Origin: Xylogone sp. PMI_703
Taxonomy: Eukaryota; Ascomycota; Leotiomycetes
DNA length: 64,000 nt
Assembly: GCA_021399445.1 (NCBI GenBank)
Contig: JAJTUQ010000004.1
Location: 4,030,001-4,094,000 of the forward strand
Direction of reading: 5' to 3'
Of this stretch, positions 11,403 through 24,106 are shown one piece after another; position 1 is the stretch's first letter; every line of letters starts with the position of its first letter. A program made the position numbers and the translations under genes. Under the pieces are notes generated by a model. That model was given only the letters and a program-made list of their open reading frames with translations, was not told where the DNA came from and searched no databases.

Positions 11403-14400
11403 GGTTATCTGATAGTAGATAATGGAGAGCACGGTAATCGGTAATAGGGGGGGAGGGGGTGTTTTCCCCAATAATGGCCAGGTAATAATCAAGCAGCACA
11501 AGACGCAATACTGCAATGCTGCACCAAAAACTCCCGGGGGCTGGGCGGAGTGTCAGGGGCCAGCTATGCCGTATCGTTACCGTACCAGTGTCTTTTTTTA
11601 CACGCCTATCTCCGGTACAAAGGCACGAGAACACCGCCCCAGGTACCTGAATAATACGGGTAGCGTGTGTGGTAGTGGTTATTTTCTTTTCTTTTTTTCC
11701 CCGAACGGGTGGCTCCAACGGGATGCAGCAGGAGCTGTGATCCAGTGGGGATACCCTGCTCCGGAGAAAGCTGCAAGTCCCGAGAGATAACTGTATGTCT
11801 TGGAAAAGAGTAAAGAGAAATAATGATATGAGAGAGATTGGGTAGATTGCGTCTGGACTCGGCCCGCAGCGGACAGAAATCCCAAAGCAGCAGGTCCAGC
11901 AGGTTCCAGCCGTGGAAAAGGGAGCAGGTAGGAGTTACGAAGAGAACAATGGAGATGCCCTGAGTGGTTGAATTGGGTGATGCAGACTCCCAGAAGATAC
12001 GTAATCGTGCACTGGGTGACTTGGCTTTTCGCGGGGGAGTGTCAGGAAAGTCACCAAGTTGCTTCCCTCTCACCCCAGGCGATGATGCAGCGAGGTGGTA
12101 TTGCCGGTTGTGGTTGCGGTCGAGGAATTGGACGAGTTCCAGGGCCGATAGGTGATAGGTGATAGCGTGATGGCGGGAGTTGATAGGGAGAGAGCGCACA
12201 GCAGCAGCAGCACGACTGTAGCAGCAAGCAGGAAAGTAGTGCTGGGGAGCAATTGGGAGGCAGGTGAGTGGTTGGGAAGGTTTTTGGTGGAGAGAGAGAG
12301 TCGAATAATTGGGGTTGATAGAGAGAGAGAGAGAGAGCAAGCAAGCTGCGTGGGTCAGAGATAGAGATAGAGATAAAGATGTGAGATAAGGCGCCACGCG
12401 ATGACTGTGGCCTTCTAGCTTGGGGTCTCCCGACTATCTCTGCACGCTCTAACCAGCTTGGTGTCAAGTCCTGTCTCGCCCCGTCATCTGAGGCTCTCTC
12501 TTTCTTTCTTTCTCGCTCGCTCTCTCGCTGGTACCGTAGTTGCTGCGACCGGCAGATGGAAGTAGAGGAACCTGGTGGTGGTTTTTGGGAAAGAAAAGAG
12601 ATGGGGGCTGCGAAAGGGAAAGGTAAAGAGAGAAGACAGGAACAGACCAGACCAGACCAGACCAGACGCAAGAAGGGAACAGATTATCTATCAGAATCCT
12701 CTTCTTGGGCAGCGCAGCGCAGTCGCAACGCAATTCTGTTTAATAACGAAAATCTCCCCAATGGCAGCGCAGGAAAAAGTCGGGAGAAGGGCCCGGGGCG
12801 GTATTACTGCCAGAAGCTAATCAACGGTTGCAAAAAACGGACCCCATGGGCAATTTTGTACGTACTGGAAATGCAGAAATGTCGTGTGTCCGGGACATGC
12901 AAATCCCCACGGAGCATGCACGTAGTCCCCTTTTGGTACAGTTGATCTCTTTCTATCTGCAGCATGCAAGAGAGGCAGGCATGAAAGCGGCAGAGCCAAA
13001 CGCAGCAGGAGAAAAAAAAATGTGAAGTATCAAAAAATTTTGTGATATGGTACGATGTGATCAAAAAGTCGGTATGAAGGGTCAATATGCAAGCATTACT
13101 TATTAGTTACCCTATTATTATTATCCAATACTTGCTTACGGCTATAGCCATAATTACGTAGGTTCTTAAGAGTTGAGAAGCGTTGTTAACACATGTTAAT
13201 TTTTTTTTTCACTCCTGTGCGACCATGGGAAATTTCCTAGAGTTTCACCTATGTCATCCGTCCGATATCGATATGAAAATTATAAATAACCCCCGGCAGA
13301 TGTACCAGCGTACCTCGCATCATTGGGCCAGCAAGTTGCCATCCTGCGACGCAGCCCAGCAAGTACTGTAAGCAAAAGGGGACCAGAAGGAACGAAAAGG
13401 ACACAAACGTCACAGTAATTTATCAAAGTGGAGTACGCCTTGTCCCTCTTTGCCGACTGGGCAAGAGGCAACTAGAAATTGCTGACCCCGATGGAGCATG
13501 TTGCTGCTGCCGCCGCTGCTGATTGCAGTATGACTTGCGGATGATGGTTGACTCTGTTACTTAACGGATTGGCCCTCTGGCCCCGAAACCAAGTGACATT
13601 CCAGCGACTTAGCAGCGCAAAGGGGGCGGGTTCCTGGTAAGCTGGTACGTAATGAATAGACTATGTGTTTTGGGGCCCCCTCTTTGCGTCAGAGGGCAAC
13701 CGATCTTGGGCAGAGAGAGTCACAGAGCAAGAGAGGCCGTGAGGCAGTGAGATGCGAATGCGATGCGACAGAGCAGTTTGGATATTTCAAACCGTCGTCA
13801 ATCCGAAAGACGGGCGCGGACCAATCCAGCGGCAGCAATAATTCCTTATCTCTGACCCCAGCCCTCGGGAGCGTCGCCCTGGTCCTTCACCTGTGGAGCG
13901 CGCTGCTGCGTGATGCTGGTCGTTGCAGCTCTGGACGGTGCTACGGTGCTTGCGGTGGTAGATGTCCCGCGGTACCGGAGCATGTGCCGCCCTGTACCGC
14001 ATCCACAACCACAATCTGTATGGAGACAGAGGTACCTGGACGTGTGCGAGCAGGTACCATCCTGTAGATTGCGCGCCCTCCCTGGGCTGTTCAGATGCAG
14101 CAAGATCCAGCCCCAGCTCGCCCAGCCAGACCCCGATCGCTGCCATTCGTCCCAAGGCGCAGTCAGAAGCCGATCAGGACCTCTCGAACCCCACCAGGAG
14201 CCTGGCTCAGCCTGGGAGCTTCCAGCAAGCCAGGACGTAGGAACCGGTAAGCCCCCCTATGGCGACGACGGGTGTTAGGTAAGTGCATGCCATGGCGCCG
14301 ATTTGGGGAGATTTCGCTCACACATTCTTTTGTGTCACGGCTGGATTTCCCTTATCTCCTACCCTGAGCCCGCCTCTGACTGGCTGTACACTTCAGCGCA

Positions 14401-16675
14401 ATGGCTTCATCGAGTTTCCCTTTAGTCAACGACAACAGGATTGTGCGCTTCTGACTTCATGCCTTCCCTTACTTCCCTTGCTTCCCTTGCTCCCTCAGCA
14501 GAAAGAAGGGACCTTTTGCTCGTGTCTGCTGCGTGGTTCCGGCATTGTGCGCACGTGTGGTCTTGCCCGCAATGGATTGGATTAGCATTTAGCAGCAGCC
14601 AAATGTGGATTATGTGGACTGGACTTGTTGACTGTCTCTCATAGTCTCTCTTGGGTATCGAGCACGTGATGGTGCGTCATAGTCTTCCTAGAGGGGTAAC
14701 TGCTATCACTTTTTCTCCAGGACCCTTTTCATCAAACCTCCAAGAACATATCGGGTGAAATATAGAAATGGTAAAGATGCACCCCAGGTCCGCGTACAAG
14801 TCGCCCTCGTGACCATCCTGCGCCCTTGCATCCGGTATTCTCTTTGTATGAATAACCCCATCCTCTCTGTTCGGTTCCACGGCAGCGTCTCACAAGACTC
14901 GCGGACTTTGACTGCCTAACGGCCTTGTCTGGCATCCGCTTCACTTCAGCTCCATCAGGTCAGCTGTGTCCACTTCAGTCCACCATATCTTACAGCAAAC
15001 ACACAACTCTCGTGATTGCTTCCTTCCATGTGTCCTCAGTCACGGGTACTTGGATCGGGCTCGAGACTTGAGACTCGGAGGCTCCAGTATGCTCTCTTCC
15101 TTCTCCTTCTAGCTTTGCAGCGCAAGCCCTAAAATTGTTCAGGACGAGAGTGCAAAAAAAAAAAAGGGAACAAGGCACGGCAAGCTCAGGTGCATTCGGA
15201 TAGCCCCATTGCCAAAGAATAGGTCCGTGAGGCGGATCATGGCTGCATTGCAGGAGCTGTACGTTGCTGTATGTACATGTACCACCAAGGAAGCATGGAG
15301 CGTAGGCGTGTATGTGCGTCCTTCTGCGTTCTGCGCGGTGCAGGCAAGGGAGGCATCGAGCATGAGCATGAGGGGAACCAGATGAGAGCGCAGTTCTGCT
15401 AAGCCTTGCGAAAGCGTCGTACTCGAGCACTGCGTAGCTGCGTAACTGTGTGTGCTTAGTTCTCCACTGTTTTCTTTGTGAGATCTGGCCTAAGCGTAAG
15501 GAATGCACGCAATTAATTGTCAAGAACGCGTACAGTAAGTATCTGACTGCATGAATGGCTACAGAAACGGTCCGCGAGATAAGGGCGGCTTGCCTCTTTG
15601 TTGCAGTATTGCGGTTATTTTCAGCATCCTATCAGCAAAGCCACACCGGTGGCATCATGACTTTGCAGGAGTGCAGACGGATGCCGACGATGGAATCGCC
15701 CAACGGCTGCGGGACCTGGTTGATTAGACATGGACACAAAGATACCAACGGGCTCTAACTCACTGTACCAGTAATCTACTGCAAGATCATAGCCGCGCAA
15801 GACGGTTGAGATATCAAACCTCCAAGTACTGCCGTAGTATTTTGACTATGTAAGAACTCGAGGAGCTAAGCAGTAGAAGCAATATCCCAAAAAATATTAG
15901 AAGTAGAAGATAGATAATGTGTAGATCTCTTTAATTTGATACTAAATAATAAGAAGGGTATATAATATTCTGATCGACAAAAGATGCGGTCCAAGGCGCA
16001 TTGAGTGCAACTGAGTGGTTGAATAAGGAATGTGAACGCCAGCGCCAGTTCAGCCCTCCCAGAAAAAAAAAGATGCCGTTTGAGACAGAACGAAACTGTT
16101 ATTACAATAAGCGCGCCGTAAAAAGGCAAAACAAAGCAAACACCACCCACGAAACGAATCCAAAACTTGCAAACATTAAAGCCAGATATCCCCGGCGTGT
16201 CGGCGATAACCAGAGTAGAGCCACCTCCCAAAACAAACGTAAAACACGAAAGCACAAAAAGCACAAAATCAAATCGTCGCGAAGAAGCAATTCACAAACT
16301 TTTCCTTTTTTGCCAACCTTGAAAATGACCGAATGCGTGATCGAAAGACCGCCCAATGCCATGCCCAGAGCTGACCTGACCCCGACCTGACCGGAAAGAT
16401 TTGGCTTGCGCCACACCATTATAATCCACCTCTATACTACAATGTCATCGATTGCCATTGCGCCGCCATGCAAGTACGCCGGAAATTGCGTATCACGGTT
16501 TAAACAAACTTGACGGGAAAATATAACTGTCCATGTATCTGTAAAATCTCTAGGCCCTTTCGTATCGGTGCCCTTGCCTTTGCGTCCTGTGTTCGTAGTT
16601 GCTGTTCATTTGTTTGGGTTTTTCGTTTTTTCTTTGGTAAATTATAAATCGAGTATTAAGTATTTCCCCACTTCT
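11403..16675. other. Long gene-free stretch, regulator leader/promoter
   Basis: About 5.3 kb without a convincing gene. On the minus strand 11.4-12.7 kb is pyrimidine-rich, as in many fungal promoters and long 5' leaders, and belongs to the TamA/Dal81-like gene. It includes a (GA)n tract at about 12319-12337, GATAGA repeats at about 12357-12376 and ACCAG repeats at about 12645-12665. Open frames here (for example 12051-12671 minus) are low-complexity and overlap on both strands. From 13 to 16.6 kb I see only short frames with no family motif. The final few hundred bases are the 3' flank of the next gene. Confidence 0.5.
12319..12376. repeat. (GA)n and GATAGA microsatellite
   Basis: An uninterrupted GA dinucleotide run at about 12319-12337 is followed, after a short spacer, by three GATAGA-type units. 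It lies in the upstream region of the minus-strand regulator, where it would appear as CT/TATCTC. Confidence 0.8.
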
Positions 16676-17857
16676 CTAGTGATTCGGTCGTCGGAGTATC
16701 TCCTCACAATTCGCATCGAAGCGAAGATTCCATAGCCGGATGGAAGACATGAACTTCTCCGTGTTCTCAAGCTGTCGATCCCGGCCGAAGAGGGAATCAA
16801 CAAACTCGATGCCGGCATTCTTGCCCAGCTGGACCTGTTCCTTGCCGAGCTTCTTGCCCGCCTTCAGCATGGGCGTCTCGCACGCCTTGAGGAGCCTCTT
16901 TAGCCGGTCCATTAGTCGTTCTCCTGACTCGATGAAGTCCTCGATCATCTCCTTGTTGTCCTCTCGACGGATGCGTGGCATGCACTCCTCCGCACGCTTG
17001 ACCTTGCCGGCCAGCTGGATGAGAAGAAGCCATAGCTCACCTGCCATTTCGGCGATGGGGGTGGCAGGGCCATGGTGATAAACGGTCCAGTCGTACACCC
17101 ACTTGCCTAGACTGTTGGCATCGAAGACGCTGCCGAGAAGTACGATGGGATCTTCCGAAGGGTCCCAGTTCTTGAGCGAGTATCCGGGCGGGATGCGGTG
17201 CTTGCGGGCGTCGGCTTCGGTAGCGACGGGAGTTGGCGGCGGCTTTCTCGGCATGGTGGTGGGCCTCGCAGTCTGCGGCCGTTGAGGAGTGGACGAAGAG
17301 GATCGACGAGACTGATATTCTCGCGACTCATATCGAGGTGAATCAAATGGGTCGTCCCTATCATACGCGTAGCTCTGGCCCTGAGAATAATAGTAATAAT
17401 CAGTCCCACGCCCACGATAGTTATAACTGCTCTTAAGCGGTCTTCTTGGATACATTGTGTAAAGCACCCCATCCACTAGATAATCTACATATTCGTCGTC
17501 CTCGTCGGAATCCTCATAAGAGGCTCGATAGGAGTAAGAATTGCGCCTCTGCCGTGGCAGATCATAATGCGTCCCCGACCAAGAACGATGATGTTTTCGA
17601 CTCACATTAGCAGCAGTCGCGTAGTATCCGCTGGAGTTATATCTTGGAGAGAATGCTCGCGGCATGTATGAATAAGAGTCGCCGGAGCTGGTATGTCGGG
17701 AGTGGGTCCGTGGGGATGGTCCGGGCCCAGATCGCTGGCTGCTGTAGAAGCCATGATGTCCTGATGGTGATCCACCAGGCGACGGGGAGGGACTGAAGGG
17801 ATAGTAGGAGCTCGAGTGCGAGTGCTGATGCGCACTGGTGTATGGTGAATAACTCAT
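16676..17857 (-). CDS. Conserved fungal protein, Ser/Tyr-rich N-terminus
   Basis: A 393-aa single-exon frame from ATG 17857; the frame is open a little further upstream but without an ATG. The first 220 residues or so are low-complexity and rich in Ser, Tyr, Pro, His and Arg, prion-like in composition, with an acidic patch near residue 115. The last 165 residues or so look like a folded helical domain: a short hydrophobic helix (GELWLLLIQLAGKV) followed by charged helices with several Lys/Glu and Arg/Asp pairs. Similar proteins in other filamentous fungi are often labelled as cell wall protein gp1-like because of their N-terminal composition, but there is no signal peptide and that name says nothing reliable about function. 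The role is unknown. It is flanked by long gene-free stretches on both sides. Confidence 0.7.
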   Translation of the reverse strand: MSYSPYTSAHQHSHSSSYYPFSPSPSPGGSPSGHHGFYSSQRSGPGPSPRTHSRHTSSGDSYSYMPRAFSPRYNSSGYYATAANVSRKHHRSWSGTHYDLPRQRRNSYSYRASYEDSDEDDEYVDYLVDGVLYTMYPRRPLKSSYNYRGRGTDYYYYSQGQSYAYDRDDPFDSPRYESREYQSRRSSSSTPQRPQTARPTTMPRKPPPTPVATEADARKHRIPPGYSLKNWDPSEDPIVLLGSVFDANSLGKWVYDWTVYHHGPATPIAEMAGELWLLLIQLAGKVKRAEECMPRIRREDNKEMIEDFIESGERLMDRLKRLLKACETPMLKAGKKLGKEQVQLGKNAGIEFVDSLFGRDRQLENTEKFMSSIRLWNLRFDANCEEILRRPNH

Positions 17858-20800
17858 CTTTATCCTGCTCTTGCGATGCCGCGTGCGGGGCACCCCGGTA
17901 TCAACAGAAAAAAGAGGGAAGGAAAAGGGAAAAGCGAGATGTTGTTAGGTGTTGAGAGAGAAGCGTCGTGGCCAATGTGTTCGACGCCGAAGAGTGTGAC
18001 AATCAAGTCACCTGGGTATGTAGTCGGATGCAGAGGGAGATGAGAAGACCGTCGTCCTTGTACTGCACATAGTCCAGGAGCTGGCGAAGAACCGAGATCC
18101 CACGTCGAGGATGGAAGTTGAGGATGGATTCGGCGTCGAAAAAAATTTCGACGCTTCGTCAATGTTCTCGAAGGCACTGGATCTTTGGGGAATCCAGTCT
18201 GGAAAAACGTTATTCTCGGTCCAGTATTCTCGACGGATCGGGAATGTCCAGAATCGAAGAATTCCTCTGGTTGGTTGGGGGTGGGAAAAAGGTTGCTGCA
18301 AAGCAAAAGAGTAGAAAAGGTCGTGGCTGGGGAGAGGAGGAGGTGGAATAATATACAATTGCTTAGTGCCGATGTGTGTGTTGTACCCGCTTAGGTTGAG
18401 GCAGGCGCGGCAGGGGGGCGATGTGAGTCGAGCGGGCCTCAAGAGATGACTGTCCGTTTCCGCGGCGCAGGCACAGGGATGAGCCGAGTAAGGACAGGTC
18501 GTTGGGTAGTGGCGGCGCAGGGGTTTGGCCTGCGATCTGATACAATCCAAATGATTTGGCGGAGATTATTCCAAGCCCTTTGATGAGCGACGCCGAAGGA
18601 ACCCAGAGGAATTCCTGGGTTTTTCTTCGCAGGCCCCGGGGAGATGGTCGAGGATTCCAGCAATCGGGGCTCCGTGCTTTGGTAAGCGAAATGAATCGCA
18701 ATCCACTCTTCACGATCAAGAGCGAGCCGGGGAATCTCTCTGGTCCGGCCGCGAGCCACCACGGAACAACCACAATTTTAAAATTTTTTCTGTCTGGTTG
18801 ACAATGGCATGCGCAGTAGACAGAAACGGTCCGCGGGCCGCTCTAGATGTTGATGGTGATGCTGAGGGGCTTGATAGCCGGTGTGGAGTTTTTGCTTGCT
18901 GGGCAGAGAGCCTCGCAGCGCAATGACGCTGGGTCGCTCGCTGTGTTGCAGTGACTGGGCGCGGTATTCCCAAGTGGCCTTACGGGCACAACAGCGTTGC
19001 TCCCCACTGCACCTCTCGAGCTTCTCGGAGCGACGTCAACCAACAGCCGTGCAGAGCCAATGGAACTTCGACTGCGTTGGGATTTACGTAGAGCTGGAAC
19101 TCGACGAAAGCTTGCAGCGCTGAATGGCCATACAATCAGCAGAGTGGAAAGATTGAGGCCCAGTCCAGCAGCAGCAAGCGACTTGCTGTTAGGTTTTAGA
19201 AGAGGGGTCGGGCTTTGGGGCAGCGGTGGATAGGGCCTGCTTATGAGGAGAGAGTTCCACTGCCAGACGAGACCTGCTTCTGACGCGTGACTACGAGGAT
19301 GGGTTTACTTGGTTTATGGTAGAGGGGGGAAGCACCCGTTACGAAAGTCTGGTGCTGTGTACTGTACTCTACGGGAAGTACCTGCCAGCTACGACATCAT
19401 CACTACTCCTCTTTCTCTCCTTCCACCCCTTCCACACCTTCGGAGCAAAGGCGTGCCCTGGAAGGGATCAGCTGCATGAAAGCGCGCACATACACACACA
19501 CCTAGGCGCACACCCTCCCTGGCTGCAACCACCACCGGCTCAATTGGAGTCGACTGTCAGACTGTTGTGTACCTCTTACACAGTACAGAAGCCAACACCC
19601 CGACCCCATTAATACCTGCTCGCCTCAAATAAAAAGAGAAAGATGGGATATTTGCGCCTCTCCATAGATTGCGCTCGATATTACCGGCTGAAAACATCTT
19701 TTACGAGAAGGAGCGATTAGTGGTGTCATCGTTCGCCTTCCTGGAGGCTGCTGGTGCTCCTGGCTGGATACGCTGTGTACGGTGCAAGAGTGCTGCTGAC
19801 TGCTTGTTCCCTGCTGTTTGTAACCCAACAGGCCATCGCGCCTATTACGTTGGTGAGGATCCGGACTTGCCCATTATTGCCCATTCCTGTCTGGTTTGTC
19901 TTCGGCCCTTGCCCAGCGCTGCGCAACCCCCAATGACGGCAGCAATTGCTTGCACAGGCCGCCAGTGACTTGCGCACATCGCGCTCCAACATCCAACAGA
20001 GCGCAGTGCCACCAGAAAGGAGAGTACCGTACCCGTCCCTTTCTGCGCGCGGCCGTTCAGCTGTGCAGGATTGGCTCTGCTTCCATCCTGATGCCATTCC
20101 TTCTGTTTGTTCAGCACTGCTTGGATTCGCAACAAAGCCAAATAAACCCCGCTGGCCGGTCGCAGTCGCCACCAAGCGAGCGCTGAAGGATACGCTGGGA
20201 TGGACTGCTCCAGGGCACGCCGCGGCCCGCTAAATACGGGGCCACTCCTCTGGAACCCAGCTGCACTGCTACAGAAGCCAGAGAGACCGTGAGGAGCCAA
20301 GAGGCCAAAAGGGCCGTCCGCCCAAAATGTCACCAAAAAGGCCCCTGCGGGATCTCAACGATACGACGAAGCGTCCGCGAAGGCATGGCTGCCATGGGGT
20401 TTCGTTCACGGCCGTTAATTTAGCCTTGCTGTTGCACACAACACGACGCCTCTTTTCCAATCCCTCCGTGCTCTCCCAACATGGCCCCGACTTTGTTCTC
20501 ATCAATAAGTTGACTAGGATGGACGATATTGCTTGCCGTGTTCGGGAAAGGGGTCAGACATTTCGTACCACAATCCCTGCCCTGTGAAGAAAAAATTTTC
20601 ACACGGTAATCTGTTTTTTTTTTTGCTTGTTTTCTCTCTGCTTGTCCTTCACCGATTGTTTAGGAGGGAGGAGATCACCCATCTTCTCGCAGAAAGAGTA
20701 GCGCCTCAAGTGACATCGGCCACAGTAGTCTATCACCTTTGGGTTATTATTGTGTGTGTTTCTCAGGTTCCTCCGGTCGCGGTACAGGAAAGGGCCGCTG

Positions 20801-23800
20801 GCTGCAGCGCAAGCCTGTGTGTGCGATGGAGAAAGGCTGGCGTGCAGCGATGCCCTAATTGGTAGCGACCGGCCCCGGACGCCCTGACACTCCATCACTG
20901 TACAGAAATAGCCCGGGCATGACAGCCCCCCTGGCAGATGCCACGCAGCCTTCCGGCTCCCTGATCCAGCGCTATCGTCCCGCTGCATGATCAAGCATTG
21001 GCTGGACCGAATTAGTCCTCTGCAGCCGGATAACGAACTACTGCTCGTGTACTGCAAAGGCGACCTGGCGTCTGGCAGCAAAGCATACGCCCTCGAGACA
21101 ATTCATGCCTTACCACCAGCGAAAAAAGGGGAGCGGTGTAAGGGCAGCGCTGCGAATGGGCTCCGACAGGTCTGTAGAAGAGGAGAATCGCTGCACCGGG
21201 AAGATCCAGAAGCAGTCTGCCTAGTGACGTACGGATTGGCCCTGAGAGGGTTCCTGATCTCCCCAAGAATGACCGTAGGTGCGGGTACCGTACTTGTGTG
21301 TATCCATCCAGCCATTGTGCGAAAATTTCGTTGGTGTGTGTGTTCAGACTAAACGAGCACTAACGAGACTAGGTATCAACCCCTCTCTTCGCTCGCTTGA
21401 GCCCTCTCCGGCGGGACAGACGCATCGACCAACGACCAAGCGACCAACGAGCGGAGAGCGGGTCCGCCGGGAGAGTGTACTAAATGTGCTAAATGCCGCT
21501 GTGTGCATTTGTGACCACCGGGAAAGGTGGGAAGCACTGCATCGCGCTTAACGCCCGCCGTCGGACCCAATCGCATGCTGCCGAGGTTATGTGCCGCAAC
21601 TCTCCCAGCAAACCCGGGAGGAAGGGAGGGGGAAGAGAGACACACGATGGGCTGGACTGGGCTTCGGGCGACAGCCTCGTCAAGGACCACTGTGTTATCT
21701 TTTCTTTTGGTGTTCAGTGCCGCAACAGGACATGATTCGGCAAGCGCGTTTCACTTCCAACAGGCACCAACTTTCTGTTATTACTTTTCTTGTCATTTCT
21801 GATTTATTGTGTGTGCGAATGTGTGCGCGAGTGTGTGCATCTACGCCTGTTACAATCACAGGATTGCAAACGGAGTTGGCAATTGGTGAATTGCTAGCCA
21901 ACAGTAATTTATTCTGTTTGTGAGTAATCTCTCAGTTTTCATGCTATGTTGACTCAACAAGAGGTTGGTGGTTATGTCACGTGCTCTATTGCTCCCGTAC
22001 TCTGTGGCGATTCTGGGCCATGATTTGTCAGCATAGACGCCCTCCGTCTTCCATTCACGTCCATATCCTCAAATTGCACATATCCTCCGCCATCATTCCC
22101 AGTAGTGGATGCGATCCCAGAAGTCTGGGTCTGGGATCATCCTGGAACGCGTCACCGAGAACGTCTGAAGACGACACAGCCTCCAACCTGCGTCATCGCC
22201 TTCGGAGCCATATCCTGGAGGGACCGCCCCCAGTGGCTTTCAGAGAAATATTTCTCATTTTACGTCCGTTCCCCGACCACAAACTATCTCCTTGACCTTG
22301 CCAATGGCTTTCATGCTGGGAGAAGCTATTACAATGGAATTCTACGGCAAAACCGCATATGAGTCATATCTCCAACACCGGGCGACGAAAGGAGGCGATA
22401 GAGCATCAACCTCCCATACGGTACAAGCCTCCAGCGAAGATTACAGTCCTAATTTGCCAATTTGCGCGCATACGGTGAGCGGCTGTGGAATTCTGCTCCG
22501 ATACGGAGGTGCGCTTGCGGTTGAAATCCCACCGCATCTTCTGATGGGCTTGGATTCTGCTGGTTCCTTTTTTTCTTCCACACGGGCCCCATGATGCCTT
22601 GAGCATCATGCAGATCCGAAATCCCTTCTTCCGGGCACGTCCAAGTCCTGAACTGCCGTTGTGGCTATCACCATATCAACAAGGTTGCGACGAGTTTATC
22701 GGTGACTCCACCGGTATCTGACTCACGAATACGGGCGATACGCTTGTTATGGCAACGGGATCGGGATGGCTTGAGGAGTAGCATCATGAGAAGTTGTGAG
22801 GGGGCCTCTTTGCGCGAACTCTCGGATTTTAGCTGCTATGCTGGAATGTTGAAATGGTTGCACACCTGAAACGACAGCTTCATCTAGTGGCAAATAGAGC
22901 TATTGCCACCTTCGCACCACACTTTGGAGATAATGGAGGTCTCACAATGGCTTTCTGTGTTGCAGTAGCAGCTCTAGGCAGCAGGAGGAAACGTGGAAAC
23001 GGTTGTGGATGTTCATAGGTTTGCCTCACGGCAGCCAAACTGGGCGAGAGTGTCACAATCAAGCGCTAACTGGATGCCCTATTATTGCTGGTCAGCTTCC
23101 AACAGGAATTATTTGCCGATATCCAGACTTTCCGAGCTCAAACATGAAATTGCCGGATACGTGGGGCGAATTTGGATGCCGTGCTGAGGCCAACATTTCT
23201 GTGCTCTGGTATGACCCGCAAATCCACTATTCTTGGGCGAAGGACAAGAGATCTGTGTTACAGTTAGATCCTTGGGTTCTCATACTGCGTGTCATACGCA
23301 TGTTCCTGGAGACCTGGAGAGCAGTTTTAAAAAAGGAAAACCAAAACCTGGGGTAAGGGCGGTTATATTCCCTGAACTCGGTACCACTTTACGAAGCAGT
23401 ATGTGGGACAGAAACCAAAAAAGAAACGAGACACAAAGTTACACTGCTACTCAGAATAAAAATGGAAACCATGGTAAGGGATAAGGAATGGAGACACGTG
23501 CAAATGAAGGGTGCAGCACTGCACATACAGTAACGCACAGTAATGGACCTCAAACCCTCATCTGGATTCGGCTATGCACAGTGAGCATCGCCATCCGAGG
23601 ATTGCCAACCGGTTTGTTTGTTTGTTTGTTCTACCGTATCTTGAAAATCCGTTGATTTTGTGGGGTTTTCATGTCTCTACATCTCTTGCATTAGCGTTCC
23701 ACTCTTTGAAGTGATGTTCGGGAGTTATACAGTAGGTTTCTGTTGGTTTCCGTTGGCTTGTTCCTTTTTTCTTTGGCCCTCCTCGCCTGGTTACTTCCGA

Positions 23801-24106
23801 AACGACGGGCAGGAGACAGGTAAAACAAGTCAAATCTGCTTCCTAAATATAAGACCTTGAGGATCTGCGGTACCATACATTTAAGGGTTCGGCAGGAGCG
23901 GTCAGATATGCATTCTGTTGGTCCTTGTTGTGTGGAGATGATTACTTTTCTGGTTAAGAGTTCAAAAGCATTCATAATACCGGAATATCAGTGTATAGGG
24001 GAAGATTCCCATCTAATATATACTGAAATATCTACCATAGTTTATATATAGCGTATAAATAGACATTCCTAGTTGTCAGTCCTGTTCCCAAGAAAAAGAT
24101 AGCAAT
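17858..24106. other. Long gene-free stretch
   Basis: About 6.2 kb with only short frames overlapping on both strands. The first 500 bases or so are probably the leader and promoter of the minus-strand gene ending at 16676. A copy of the 92-bp repeat lies at 18541-18632. Frames around 22080-22360 and 22990-23360 (plus) look somewhat protein-like but have no start, splice structure or motif that I can defend. Several GTAC-containing motifs occur (around 19370 and 21290). Confidence 0.45.
18541..18632. repeat. 92-bp dispersed repeat, copy 2
   Basis: Same orientation as copy 1 at 7211-7302 with 4 substitutions and no indel. It begins TACAATCCAA and ends CTTCTTCGCAG. Flanking sequences on both sides are unrelated to those of copy 1, which marks this as a discrete unit and not part of a larger duplication. 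Confidence 0.8.

Noticed and set aside
12051..12671. 206-codon minus-strand frame upstream of the regulator
   Set aside because: Low-complexity Ser/Leu/Pro composition that comes from CT repeats, overlapped by other frames of equal length; no motif. Treated as leader sequence.
16001..16390. 129-codon Lys/Arg-rich plus-strand frame
   Set aside because: Composition follows local A-rich sequence; probably the 3' flank of the gene at 16676-17857.
22080..23360. Protein-like frames that might be a transposase or enzyme remnant
   Set aside because: A WVW-x-x-PG segment loosely recalls Tc1-type transposases, but there is no catalytic triad, start codon or terminal repeat; not enough to call.
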